From Verrucomicrobiales bacterium (GTDB taxonomy: Bacteria; Verrucomicrobiota; Verrucomicrobiia; Limisphaerales; UBA9464): a DNA stretch of 5,132 bases. Positions 1-5,132 of this stretch are shown one piece after another. The notes under the pieces are model-generated. The model saw only the letters and a program-made list of their open reading frames with translations. It was not told where the DNA came from and did no database searches. The DNA is taken from NCBI GenBank assembly GCA_003445095.1, contig DLVS01000045.1:1-5132 (forward strand). Direction: 5' to 3'. Made by a program: the position numbers and the translations under genes. Position 1 is the first letter of the stretch. Every line of letters begins with the position of its first letter.

Positions 1-1042
1 TCGACAGCCCTCGATCTTTGCCCGAAGCATAAATCACTAACGACCCCGCGGCCGGAATCCTTCGGTCCGGAACGCGCCACTTAGTCAGCCTCCCCGGATC
101 ATCGGTCAAAAAGTAGTCGCCCACCTTGAGGCTAAACCGGTTCGGGTTAGACAACTCTATCCAGTCGGACGCTTCCCCGTCCTCGTCTCGTAGGCCGGTC
201 GCATTTGCCGCCAAGAACTCTGTCAAACGAGGCGGCGCGAGCACTTCGCCGACACCGACAATCACGGTGGCTAACGTAGAGCCGGCTACGTTGGTCGCCG
301 CCAAAGTGTACGTCGTGGTCACGGTCGGCCGGACCTCAACCTCCGTTTGGCCAACTTCTAGGGGTCCCACCTCGGGCGTGATGGAGAGTCCCGTCGCATT
401 AACAACTTCCCACCGCAACACCGTGCTCCCGCCCGGCTCAAGCGTGTCATCATCGGCGGTGTAGCTGTGAATCAGCGGTCCAGGAGCGCCGTAAACTTCT
501 ACTTCGGCCAATTGGGGGTGGTATTCCTCGGACCCTGGGTTGGCCACTCGGACGAATCGTCCCGAGAAAGTCCCCTGTGGATCTAGTGCTGCCCTCAGCT
601 CATCCGTCCCACCGACACCAGAATTCGAACCGTTGCCTCGGATCAGCGCTGCCCAGTGTAGATCTCCAGTCTCGCCCCCTCTATCCCCATATACTTCCAC
701 CCGGTACCGGGTGAGCCGCTCGGGACAACATCCGTCGTTGCGGTTGCGGATCACAATTCGCTCGAAAAGGTATTCGCGACCCAAGTCCACCTCGAAATAG
801 TAGTCTTCTGCTGCGCCGGTGGCCGGATGGCTGAACGTCTCGGGCCGGCCATCGGTCAAGGACTCCACCGCCAATCCCGGCCAGGTTGGCCCACTGCCGA
901 ATACAGGTTTGCCCAACGCGATATTCTGCGCCGTCGCAGTCGCTGCTCCGGCCCACGCCAGCAGCCAGACCACAAGAATGAACCTCCGGGAAAGAGTTTC
1001 CCTCCAAGTATTGCCAAGATGCGGGGCTAGAGGAGTGGTCAC
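1..1042 (-). CDS. Secreted discoidin / Ig-like / lamin-tail domain protein (3' end outside window)
   Basis: The minus-strand frame is open from the left edge with no stop; about 347 residues are visible. From the GTG at 1042 the order is: a signal peptide with a basic n-region (R19-R20), a hydrophobic core (about 21-34) and an ATA|Q cleavage site at 38/39; an F5/8 type C (discoidin-like) galactose-binding domain at about 39-185, with LGKP at 43-46, an NRNDGCC motif ending in cysteines 105-106, and EVEVYG at its end; a bacterial Ig-like domain at about 187-265 containing TVTTTYTLAATNVAGS; and the start of a lamin-tail domain from about 271 (LTEFLAAN, then SDWIELSNPN, then YASGKDR). In Verrucomicrobia this order is commonly followed by a CotH-kinase or other C-terminal module, so the full protein is probably much longer. 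The role is likely extracellular, in carbohydrate or surface binding; no enzyme activity is visible. Start choice: GTG 1042 gives a credible signal peptide but has no Shine-Dalgarno. An in-frame ATG at 1120 would add 26 residues and give an overly long n-region. Function is uncertain; the domain calls are fairly sure. Confidence 0.82.
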   Translation of the reverse strand, partial: MTTPLAPHLGNTWRETLSRRFILVVWLLAWAGAATATAQNIALGKPVFGSGPTWPGLAVESLTDGRPETFSHPATGAAEDYYFEVDLGREYLFERIVIRNRNDGCCPERLTRYRVEVYGDRGGETGDLHWAALIRGNGSNSGVGGTDELRAALDPQGTFSGRFVRVANPGSEEYHPQLAEVEVYGAPGPLIHSYTADDDTLEPGGSTVLRWEVVNATGLSITPEVGPLEVGQTEVEVRPTVTTTYTLAATNVAGSTLATVIVGVGEVLAPPRLTEFLAANATGLRDEDGEASDWIELSNPNRFSLKVGDYFLTDDPGRLTKWRVPDRRIPAAGSLVIYASGKDRGLS

Positions 1043-1074
1043 AATGAAGCAATCGGAGCTGTCTTGATTCGAGA

Positions 1075-1102
1075 AGTCTACGTTCTCAAGCCCGGTTTTC
1101 AA
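1075..1102 (-). promoter_or_regulatory. Candidate sigma-70-type promoter for the secreted lamin-tail protein
   Basis: On the minus strand TTGAAA (1102-1097) is followed after 16 bp by TAGACT (1080-1075). These match the -35 and -10 consensus at 5/6 and 4/6 positions. Transcription would begin near 1068, about 26 nt before the GTG at 1042. This fits the GTG start and would exclude the alternative ATG at 1120. Matches of this quality occur by chance, so it is only a candidate. Confidence 0.25.
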
Positions 1103-1218
1103 TTCGGCCTCCGCGACCATAGTCACCAGCGCCCTTTGCCTTCATCCGTAGCACGCGCCTTGATCAAGCGGCGGTTGAAGAAACCAGTGGTTGATCTTCA
1201 GCGAGAGCGAACGCCGAT

Positions 1219-1235
1219 GGGGCGTCCTGCACCCC
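1219..1235 (-). terminator. Short GC-rich hairpin just after purF, possible weak terminator
   Basis: Read in the purF direction, GGGGTG (1235-1230) can pair with CGCCCC (1224-1219) across a 5-nt loop. This gives six pairs, one of them a G-U wobble. The plus-strand transcript would carry a C-A mismatch there, so the fold favours minus-strand RNA. It begins 3 nt after the purF stop codon. No T-run follows, so it is not a standard intrinsic terminator. It may be a 3'-end stabilising hairpin or chance. Confidence 0.3.
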
Positions 1236-1238
1236 CGG

Positions 1239-2705
1239 CTAGAGTAGTCGTTGCTGACGCTCCTCCACCGCGAGTTCCGGACCCAGCCCACTAGTTCTAG
1301 CTCGGCGACGCTCAATGATGTGCTTGTCCATCTTTGGATCGAACTTCACCGGATAGTCGCCGTTGTAACAGGCAAGGCAGAAATGGTTCTTCGGTAAGCC
1401 GGTTGCTTTGACCATTCCTTCTTCGGACAAGTATCCAAGGGAATCCGCATTCAGGAACTTCCGGATCTCTTCGACCGTGTAGTTTGCGGCCAGCAGCTTG
1501 TTGCGTTCCGGAAAATCGATCCCGTAGACGCACGGATTCATGTGCGGCGGACAGCTCACTAGGAAATGCACTTCTTTGGCGCCAGCGTCCTTCAGGCTTG
1601 CTACTCGCGCCCGGCTCGTGGTCCCGCGAACGATCGAATCATCAACGATCACGACTCGTTTCCCACGCACCAGCTCGGCAATGAGGTTCAGCTTCACGCG
1701 CACGGCAAAGTCCCGCACAAATTGCGACGGTTGGAGAAAGCTCCGGCCGACGTAGTGATTTCGGACGAACGCCATCTCAAACGGAACGCCGCTCTCCAGT
1801 GAGTACCCGAGCGCGGCGCACACGCCACTGTCAGGCACGGGGACCACGATGTCGGCATCCAGGCGATGTTCGCGCGCCATCTGTCGGCCCATTTCCACCC
1901 TGACTTGGTACACATTGCGCCCGGCGATATTCGAATCGGGCCGCGCGAAATAGACGTACTCAAAAATGCAGAAGGCTCGCCGTTCGGCCTCCGGAAACGC
2001 TTTAATGGATCGGAGACCGTTATCGTCAATGATGACCACTTCGCCAGGTTCCAGATCGCGGATGAACTCGGCCTTCGTTAGGTCAAAGGCGCAGGTCTCG
2101 CTCGCCAGCACATAGGCTCCATCGGGCAGCCGCCCCAAGCTCAATGGCCGAAACCCGTGTGGATCGCGGACCCCCACCAGCTCCCGTTCAGTCAGAAGTA
2201 CCAATGAGTACGCGCCTTCGATCCGGTGCAGCGCCTCAATCAGCGAACTCTCGTGCCCACCGATACGCTCCGGTTGGGCCAGCAAATGCAGGATGATTTC
2301 GGAATCAACGGTCGTTTGGAAAATGGAGCCCTTAGCTTCCAGTTCTTCGCGCAACGCCGCCGCATTCGTTAGGTTGCCGTTGTGGGCGATCGCAATTTTC
2401 CCTTTCGCGCAATCCACGGTCAGCGGCTGAGCGTTTTGGAGGTTGGAAGAACCTTGGGTGGAGTAGCGGGTGTGGCCGATGGCTGACCGCCCGATCAGTT
2501 TGTGGAGTACTTCGCCGTCGAAGATAGCCGGCACCAACCCCATTCCCTTGTGGGCGTAGAACTTCTCCCCGTCGGTTGAGACTATCCCGGCCGATTCTTG
2601 GCCGCGATGCTGCAACGCATACAGTCCGTAGTAGCTGATTTCGGCGGCATTCGGGTGCCCGTAGATGCCGAAAACGCCACAATAATGTTTCGGTCTCGGG
2701 TCCAC
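1239..2705 (-). CDS. purF: Amidophosphoribosyltransferase (glutamine PRPP amidotransferase)
   Basis: This 488-residue cytoplasmic enzyme catalyses the first committed step of purine synthesis: PRPP plus glutamine gives 5-phosphoribosylamine, glutamate and pyrophosphate. The N-terminal half is an Ntn-type glutaminase. C9 follows an 8-residue propeptide and should become the nucleophile after self-cleavage. R80 (GHTRYSTQG), the AHNGNL motif at 107-112 and D134 (TTVDSE) form the expected glutamine site. The C-terminal half is a type I phosphoribosyltransferase with the PRPP loop VVIVDDSIVRGTT at 351-363. C246, C392 (PCVYGID) and the CxxC pair C443/C446 match the four 4Fe-4S ligands of the Bacillus subtilis-type enzyme, so this is the Fe-S, propeptide-processed class rather than the E. 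coli type. Length is normal. The start is GTG: the frame upstream reaches a TAG with no better start, and starting here places C9 correctly. There is no Shine-Dalgarno at the usual distance. The gene is divergent from dnaN and not adjacent to other pur genes in the window. Confidence 0.97.
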   Translation of the reverse strand: MDPRPKHYCGVFGIYGHPNAAEISYYGLYALQHRGQESAGIVSTDGEKFYAHKGMGLVPAIFDGEVLHKLIGRSAIGHTRYSTQGSSNLQNAQPLTVDCAKGKIAIAHNGNLTNAAALREELEAKGSIFQTTVDSEIILHLLAQPERIGGHESSLIEALHRIEGAYSLVLLTERELVGVRDPHGFRPLSLGRLPDGAYVLASETCAFDLTKAEFIRDLEPGEVVIIDDNGLRSIKAFPEAERRAFCIFEYVYFARPDSNIAGRNVYQVRVEMGRQMAREHRLDADIVVPVPDSGVCAALGYSLESGVPFEMAFVRNHYVGRSFLQPSQFVRDFAVRVKLNLIAELVRGKRVVIVDDSIVRGTTSRARVASLKDAGAKEVHFLVSCPPHMNPCVYGIDFPERNKLLAANYTVEEIRKFLNADSLGYLSEEGMVKATGLPKNHFCLACYNGDYPVKFDPKMDKHIIERRRARTSGLGPELAVEERQQRLL

Positions 2706-2708
2706 GCG

Positions 2709-2727
2709 ACCCCGGGAGGATCGGGGT
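2709..2727 (-). promoter_or_regulatory. Hairpin directly before the purF start codon, with CCUCC in its loop
   Basis: In the purF mRNA, ACCCCG (2727-2722) pairs perfectly with CGGGGT (2714-2709) around a 7-nt loop, AUCCUCC. The stem ends 3 nt before the GTG start and fills the place of a ribosome-binding site. The loop resembles an anti-Shine-Dalgarno, and an unattached AGGAGGTT lies upstream on the same strand at 2809-2802. The structure is seen directly; any control of translation is inference. Confidence 0.35.
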
Positions 2728-2944
2728 AGCGGCGCGGAACGAAAGCCGAAATTTTTCTGGGCTTAGCCGTTCGCTGTTCAAAGTCCCTTTTTCGACGCTA
2801 GAACCTCCTCAATCCGTGAATTACTCGTCAGTAACCCTGGGGTATCCCCGCGCATCGCTTTTCAGACCTCTTTGTTCTCTGGTTACTCACGCGGCGATCC
2901 TTCATTTTCATTAGCTCTGCGGCTGCCAGCTGACGTTGTTCAAC

Positions 2945-2953
2945 TTGTTCACA
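2945..2953 (+). promoter_or_regulatory. Possible DnaA box upstream of dnaN
   Basis: TTGTTCACA differs from the general DnaA box TTATNCACA only at its third base. It is close to the TTGTCCACA form favoured in GC-rich bacteria. It lies 53 bp before dnaN. A related TTGTTCAAC sits immediately upstream at 2936-2944. One near-consensus 9-mer is weak evidence; it could serve in DnaA control of dnaN or be chance. No box cluster or AT-rich unwinding region is present, so this is not called an origin. Confidence 0.25.
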
Positions 2954-3006
2954 CCCCCTACTAATAGCTTCCTCTTTCAAGAGAATACACAATACTTGGG
3001 CAGAAC

Positions 3007-4116
3007 ATGAAGCTAACGATTGCCAAAGAGCAATTGATCCAGGGACTCCAGGCCGTCCAAAATGTGGTTGGATCGCGGACAACCCTCCCGATTTTGTCAA
3101 ACGTCTTGCTGGTCGCCTCGGATGGACGCCTTGAGCTAACCGCGACAGACCTGGACGTGACCATCGCCGGCTCGGTAGTAGCGACTGTTCTCAAACCGGG
3201 CAAGACGACTGTGCCGGTGAAGAAATTCTTCGGGATCGCCCGAGAGTTGAATGCCCCGGAAATCGAAATTGAAGTGGACGAGAGGGCGGTGATGTCGCTG
3301 CGCGCGGGTGGCTCCTCTTACAAAATTAACGGCTTGTCCGGTGAAGAATTTCCTCCCATTGCCGCCATAAAGGAATCACGAGCGGTCGCTCTTCCTCAGG
3401 AGAAGCTCAAGGCGATGCTCCGCAAGACGAGTTTTGCCGCTTCGAGCGACGAAGCCCGGTACGTGTTGAATGGGATATTCTTCAGTTTGAAGGAACACAA
3501 GGTTACGTTGGTAGCGACCGACGGCCGGCGTTTGGCGATGACCGACGAGGAAGCGGAGGTTCCGACGGAGGCGGAGGCTGACTTCATTGTTCCGACCAAA
3601 GCGATTAACGAACTGAACCGATTGTTGCTGGCCACGGGAACCGTGGAACTGCGCTTCTCAGAGAATCAGGTCGCGTTCACGACTTTTGGGGAAGGGACGA
3701 TGGGGGTTTTGATCCAATCCAAACTGGTGGACGGCAACTATCCGAACTATCGGCAGGTGATCCCGGGCGAATGCCAAGAGCGAATCATGCTCAATCGCGA
3801 GGAACTCTTGGGGGCTCTGCGGCGCGCCGAGCTCATGACGAGCGATAAGAGTAATTCCGTGAAGCTCACCTTTAGCCGAAACCAACTTGCGGTGACAGCC
3901 AACACACCCGAAGTCGGGGAGGCTCGCGAAGAATTGGCGATCAATCACAAGGGCAAAGATTTGGCCATCGCCTTTAATCCCGCCTACCTAATGGACCCGC
4001 TGAAGGCTCTTGATGAAGATGAAGTCGCTTTCGAGCTCATTGACGAGCTGAGCCCAGGCGTGCTAAAAACGATGAAGCCTTTTCTTTATGTCATCATGCC
4101 CATGCGGATGACGTGA
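3007..4116 (+). CDS. dnaN: DNA polymerase III beta subunit (sliding clamp)
   Basis: The product is 369 residues, the usual clamp length (about 365-378). It dimerises into a ring around DNA and tethers polymerase III and repair polymerases for processive synthesis. The three clamp domains lie at about 1-120, 125-250 and 253-369. Conserved landmarks are the N-terminal LPILSNVLL (27-35), TATDLD (45-50), RYVLNGIFF (151-159), VATDGRRLAM (169-178), VDGNYPNYRQVIP (241-253) and the C-terminal MPMRMT (364-369), which belongs to the partner-peptide pocket (MPMRL in E. coli). No motif is missing. The start is ATG 3007, fitting the family N-terminus MKLTI; no Shine-Dalgarno precedes it. The gene is divergent from purF and followed 30 bp later by a small zinc-ribbon gene on the same strand. 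dnaA, recF and gyrB, frequent dnaN neighbours in other bacteria, are not seen in this window. Confidence 0.98.
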   Translation: MKLTIAKEQLIQGLQAVQNVVGSRTTLPILSNVLLVASDGRLELTATDLDVTIAGSVVATVLKPGKTTVPVKKFFGIARELNAPEIEIEVDERAVMSLRAGGSSYKINGLSGEEFPPIAAIKESRAVALPQEKLKAMLRKTSFAASSDEARYVLNGIFFSLKEHKVTLVATDGRRLAMTDEEAEVPTEAEADFIVPTKAINELNRLLLATGTVELRFSENQVAFTTFGEGTMGVLIQSKLVDGNYPNYRQVIPGECQERIMLNREELLGALRRAELMTSDKSNSVKLTFSRNQLAVTANTPEVGEAREELAINHKGKDLAIAFNPAYLMDPLKALDEDEVAFELIDELSPGVLKTMKPFLYVIMPMRMT

Positions 4117-4146
4117 ACCACCTTAGGTAACATCGCAGGAATCACC

Positions 4147-4359
4147 ATGAACGACCGAAAGTGTTTGCGCTGCAGCGGTACGCGTCTCGAAGCCGGGGTC
4201 TTGGATGCCACCGGCCGAACTTCCTTCAAGCTGGAGAAGGCCAAGTTCCTCACTTGGCATACCAGCGATATTGAAGTTAAGGCGTTTCTCTGTCTCGCCT
4301 GCGGCTCCATTGAGTTGGAAGGCGACGTGAAGAAGGCAATGGCACTCAAGCCAGAGTAA
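4147..4359 (+). CDS. Small zinc-ribbon protein (70 aa), function unknown
   Basis: This 70-residue soluble protein has two CxxC knuckles, C6-x2-C9 and C49-x2-C52, the spacing of a four-cysteine zinc ribbon. Between them lies a mixed stretch with a tryptophan (W37), like the small bacterial zinc-ribbon families of the DUF6487 kind; that family assignment is from memory and unverified. There is no signal peptide or membrane segment. AGGA at 4137-4140, 6 nt before the ATG, is a good ribosome-binding site, clearer than that of dnaN. The 30-bp gap and shared strand suggest co-transcription with dnaN, ahead of the hairpin at 4427. The partner is unknown; such ribbons bind nucleic acid or protein, but nothing here says which. 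Confidence 0.8.
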   Translation: MNDRKCLRCSGTRLEAGVLDATGRTSFKLEKAKFLTWHTSDIEVKAFLCLACGSIELEGDVKKAMALKPE

Positions 4360-4398
4360 GGCAGCGAGGTCAAACGCCTCCCGGTCACCAAGCGCAGG

Positions 4399-4650
4399 GT
4401 GCTCTGGCGTATGCTCCCTTCTTCGCGCCTGCCGCAAGACCAAATGATTAAGGTCGTGAGGCAGGCAGTTTTGTTGCCAGCCACGATGGCCAAAGACCGA
4501 CGCTTACTGTTGATGTTGGGAACCGAGGGATTATTGCTCGGATGCACAAACATGCTCAATGGAGTTCGCCGGCTCTATGAGAAACTGCACGTCCACAGCC
4601 GGCATGAGGCGGTCAACTTGTCCCGTGCGGGGAAGCGGCAGGTAGGGTAA
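4399..4650 (+). pseudogene. Relic of a LuxR/NarL-type response regulator (C-terminal HTH end only)
   Basis: An 83-codon frame starting at GTG 4399 has no ribosome-binding site and is crossed by the hairpin at 4427-4466, so translation is doubtful. Residues 49-72 (4543-4614) contain NGVRRLYEKLHVHSRHEAV. This closely matches the recognition-helix and final-helix region of LuxR/NarL proteins (pattern S-x-x-T-V-x-x-H-V-R-R-I-Y-E-K-L-H-V-H-S-R-x-E-A-V). Relative to that pattern the segment seems to lack one residue in the recognition helix, has TV changed to ML, and is preceded by LLLMLGTEGLLLG where the LTxREREVL and KEIA helices should be. No receiver domain, phosphorylation aspartate or other HTH helix can be found in any plus frame upstream. 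The likely history is a two-component regulator gene of which only a decayed 3' end remains. The alternative, a chance match in a meaningless frame, is less likely given the length of the matching run. The 72 bp between this frame and the palindrome at 4712 hold nothing else recognised except a 10-bp perfect palindrome at 4658-4667. Confidence 0.5.
4427..4475 (+). terminator. Probable intrinsic terminator of the dnaN-zinc ribbon transcript
   Basis: GCCTGCCGCAAGACC (4427-4441) and GGTCGTGAGGCAGGC (4452-4466) form an imperfect inverted repeat. It pairs at 13 of 15 positions, with a perfect 7-bp base and a perfect 4-bp top, around a 10-nt loop. It is followed directly by AGTTTTGTT. On the minus strand the flank after the hairpin is not T-rich, so orientation favours plus-strand transcription. 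The site lies 68 bp after the zinc-ribbon stop. The tail is interrupted and the hairpin overlaps the start of the relic frame, so efficiency is uncertain. Confidence 0.6.
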
Positions 4651-4711
4651 TTCGATGACCGGCCGGTGGCCAATCAGGTCCAGAGCCAAGTGACTTAGGC
4701 AGAAATCTCGA

Positions 4712-4727
4712 GCTGAGGGGCCTCAGC
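4712..4727. repeat. Perfect palindrome with 7-bp arms at the end of the truncated sigma-partner gene
   Basis: GCTGAGG and CCTCAGC are exact inverted copies separated by two G. As RNA this would form a 6-bp stem with a 4-nt loop. AGGGGCCT occurs at 4717-4724 and again at 4730-4736 (AGGGGCCT with the A at 4730), so there is also a short direct repeat. In the minus-strand direction the hairpin overlaps the stop codon of the 39-codon gene and is followed after TCGAGA by only three T, so it may be a weak terminator of the sigma-factor transcript or a repeat scar. Confidence 0.5.
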
Positions 4728-4842
4728 AAAGGGGCCTGGGCAGGTATTGCCCGAGCGCCTCGACCTGCTCCTCGGATGCCACGCCGTGACAGACTGCAGC
4801 TACGGCATCGTCGAAATCCCGTGATGGAAACGCAACGCTCAC
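4723..4842 (-). pseudogene. Truncated anti-sigma/FecR/LamG-type partner gene coupled to the ECF sigma factor
   Basis: GTG 4842 overlaps the sigma-factor stop as GTGA, a standard coupling arrangement. GGAGGG (4857-4852) lies 9 nt upstream, so the start is well supported. The 39-residue product contains FDDAVAAVCHGVASEEQVEAL (10-30, with a few residues either side). This matches the usual N-terminal helix pair of the proteins encoded right after ECF sigma genes in Verrucomicrobia and Planctomycetes (pattern: xLVxAVCxGxAxxEQxxxLExLL). Those proteins normally continue for hundreds of residues with a membrane segment and a FecR or LamG-like domain. Here the similarity stops near residue 33 and a TGA follows six residues later, at the palindrome. 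No continuation was seen in another frame down to 4651. The gene is therefore probably a 3'-deleted remnant; a genuine small protein is possible but less likely. Confidence 0.6.
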
Positions 4843-5132
4843 AGCCTGACGCCCTCCGGCTCCAGCGTTTGTTCCAAGCAGTTCTGGAGCGCTTGACGAA
4901 TCCGCTGCAGGGCTTTGTACGTCGCGGTGACGGTACGCCCCGACTGGCCGGCTAGGTTCGCGATCTCTTCGCGCCGGTAGTAATAGCCTTCCACCAACGA
5001 CCGCTGATCTTCCGGCAACCGGCCCAAACATCCTTCCAGACGTCTCAATTGCGCCTCGATCTCCGGACGCATCTCTTCGCGACGCCGCGCCAGTTTTTCT
5101 GCGAAATTGCCGTCGAGTAGGGCGAGCCATTT
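4839..5132 (-). CDS. ECF-family RNA polymerase sigma factor, C-terminal part (5' end outside window)
   Basis: The 97 visible residues begin at the window edge in an open frame (KWLALLDGNFAEKLARR) and end at TGA 4839. Residues about 39-87 form sigma region 4: LPEDQRSLVEGYYYRREE followed by the HTH IANLAGQSGRTVTATYKAL and a final helix RIRQALQNCLE. This HTH contacts the -35 element. The YK-AL-RIR pattern is typical of the Rhodopirellula/Verrucomicrobium-type ECF sigma factors. Region 2 must lie beyond 5132. An internal ATG at 5072 is not the start, because the frame continues upstream with linker-like sequence. The downstream gene overlaps by four bases and is truncated, so the usual regulatory partner of this sigma factor appears to be missing. 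Confidence 0.88.
   Translation of the reverse strand, partial: KWLALLDGNFAEKLARRREEMRPEIEAQLRRLEGCLGRLPEDQRSLVEGYYYRREEIANLAGQSGRTVTATYKALQRIRQALQNCLEQTLEPEGVRL

Larger units (their letters stand above)
2706..3006. other. Divergent purF-dnaN intergenic region (301 bp)
   Basis: This stretch must carry the promoters and leaders of both purF (minus) and dnaN (plus), but I could not pick a convincing -10/-35 pair for either. A weak dnaN candidate is TTGTTC (2936-2941) and ACTAAT (2960-2965) with an 18-bp spacer. Visible small structures are TTACT/AGTAA with a 4-nt loop (2821-2834), GGGG/CCCC around TAT (2839-2849), a second TTACTC at 2883, the hairpin before purF, and an AGGAGGTT on the minus strand (2802-2809) with no start codon at the right distance. 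The dnaN ATG has no clear Shine-Dalgarno. No RNA gene or riboswitch was recognised. Confidence 0.6.

Noticed and set aside
126..1067. Plus-strand frames across the first kilobase
   Set aside because: They are antisense to a continuous minus-strand frame with a signal peptide and three recognisable domains.
1121..1238. Extra small gene or RNA between purF and the lamin-tail protein
   Set aside because: No conserved frame, no strong fold and no promoter was visible; it reads as plain spacer.
2332..2781. 149-codon minus-strand frame overlapping the purF 5' end
   Set aside because: It is out of frame with the strongly conserved purF coding sequence and its arginine-rich composition is typical of a shadow frame.
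2802..2809. AGGAGGTT on the minus strand as the ribosome-binding site of an upstream small gene
   Set aside because: There is no ATG, GTG or TTG 4-14 nt downstream; the nearest TTG (2781) is 21 nt away.
2706..3006. Chromosomal replication origin next to dnaN
   Set aside because: There are only one or two near-consensus DnaA boxes, no box cluster, no AT-rich unwinding region and no dnaA in the window.
2828..3100. Open minus-strand frame antisense to the dnaN start and continuing through the intergenic region
   Set aside because: It begins inside dnaN on the opposite strand, has no ribosome-binding site at any start (including TTG 2980) and no recognisable motif; the intergenic part is a charged peptide of unknown meaning.
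4427..4466. Inverted repeat as a transposon end or attachment site
   Set aside because: There is no transposase or target-site duplication, and the T-rich flank on the plus side fits a transcription terminator better.
4086..4559. 157-codon minus-strand frame antisense to the dnaN end and the zinc-ribbon gene
   Set aside because: It lies opposite a certain gene and a well-supported one and shows no protein-family features.

Overview
The window reads as chromosomal DNA from a verrucomicrobial bacterium, most likely close to the Pedosphaera/Limisphaerales type. Several things point there: a secreted discoidin/Ig-like/lamin-tail architecture, an ECF sigma factor translationally coupled to a small partner whose N-terminus looks like the anti-sigma/LamG/FecR proteins of that phylum, frequent GTG starts, and weak or absent Shine-Dalgarno sequences before the core genes. 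This placement is inferred from protein style; no 16S or phylogenetic marker was compared.

Layout, left to right. Positions 1-1042 (minus strand) hold the N-terminal part of a secreted multi-domain protein that runs off the left edge. Positions 1239-2705 (minus) hold purF, the first enzyme of purine synthesis, with an intact catalytic cysteine and a full set of Fe-S cluster cysteines. A 301-bp intergenic region separates it from the divergent dnaN (3007-4116, plus), the DNA polymerase sliding clamp. A 70-residue zinc-ribbon protein (4147-4359, plus) follows 30 bp behind dnaN and probably shares its transcript. A strong imperfect hairpin with a T-rich tail (4427-4475) probably ends that transcript.

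The right fifth is a decay zone. An 83-codon frame (4399-4650, plus) preserves what looks like the last helix of a LuxR/NarL-type DNA-binding domain without the rest of a response regulator. Converging on it from the right is an ECF sigma factor (4839-5132, minus, 5' end outside the window). Its coupled downstream gene (4723-4842) stops after 39 codons, next to a perfect 7-bp-arm palindrome. The simplest reading is that a deletion or rearrangement fused the remains of two regulatory genes.

No RNA gene, CRISPR array, transposase or attachment site was seen. The two housekeeping genes look fully functional. I do not see a complete new system; the most unusual items are the truncated sigma-factor partner, the LuxR-like relic, and the unusual purF translation-initiation region.
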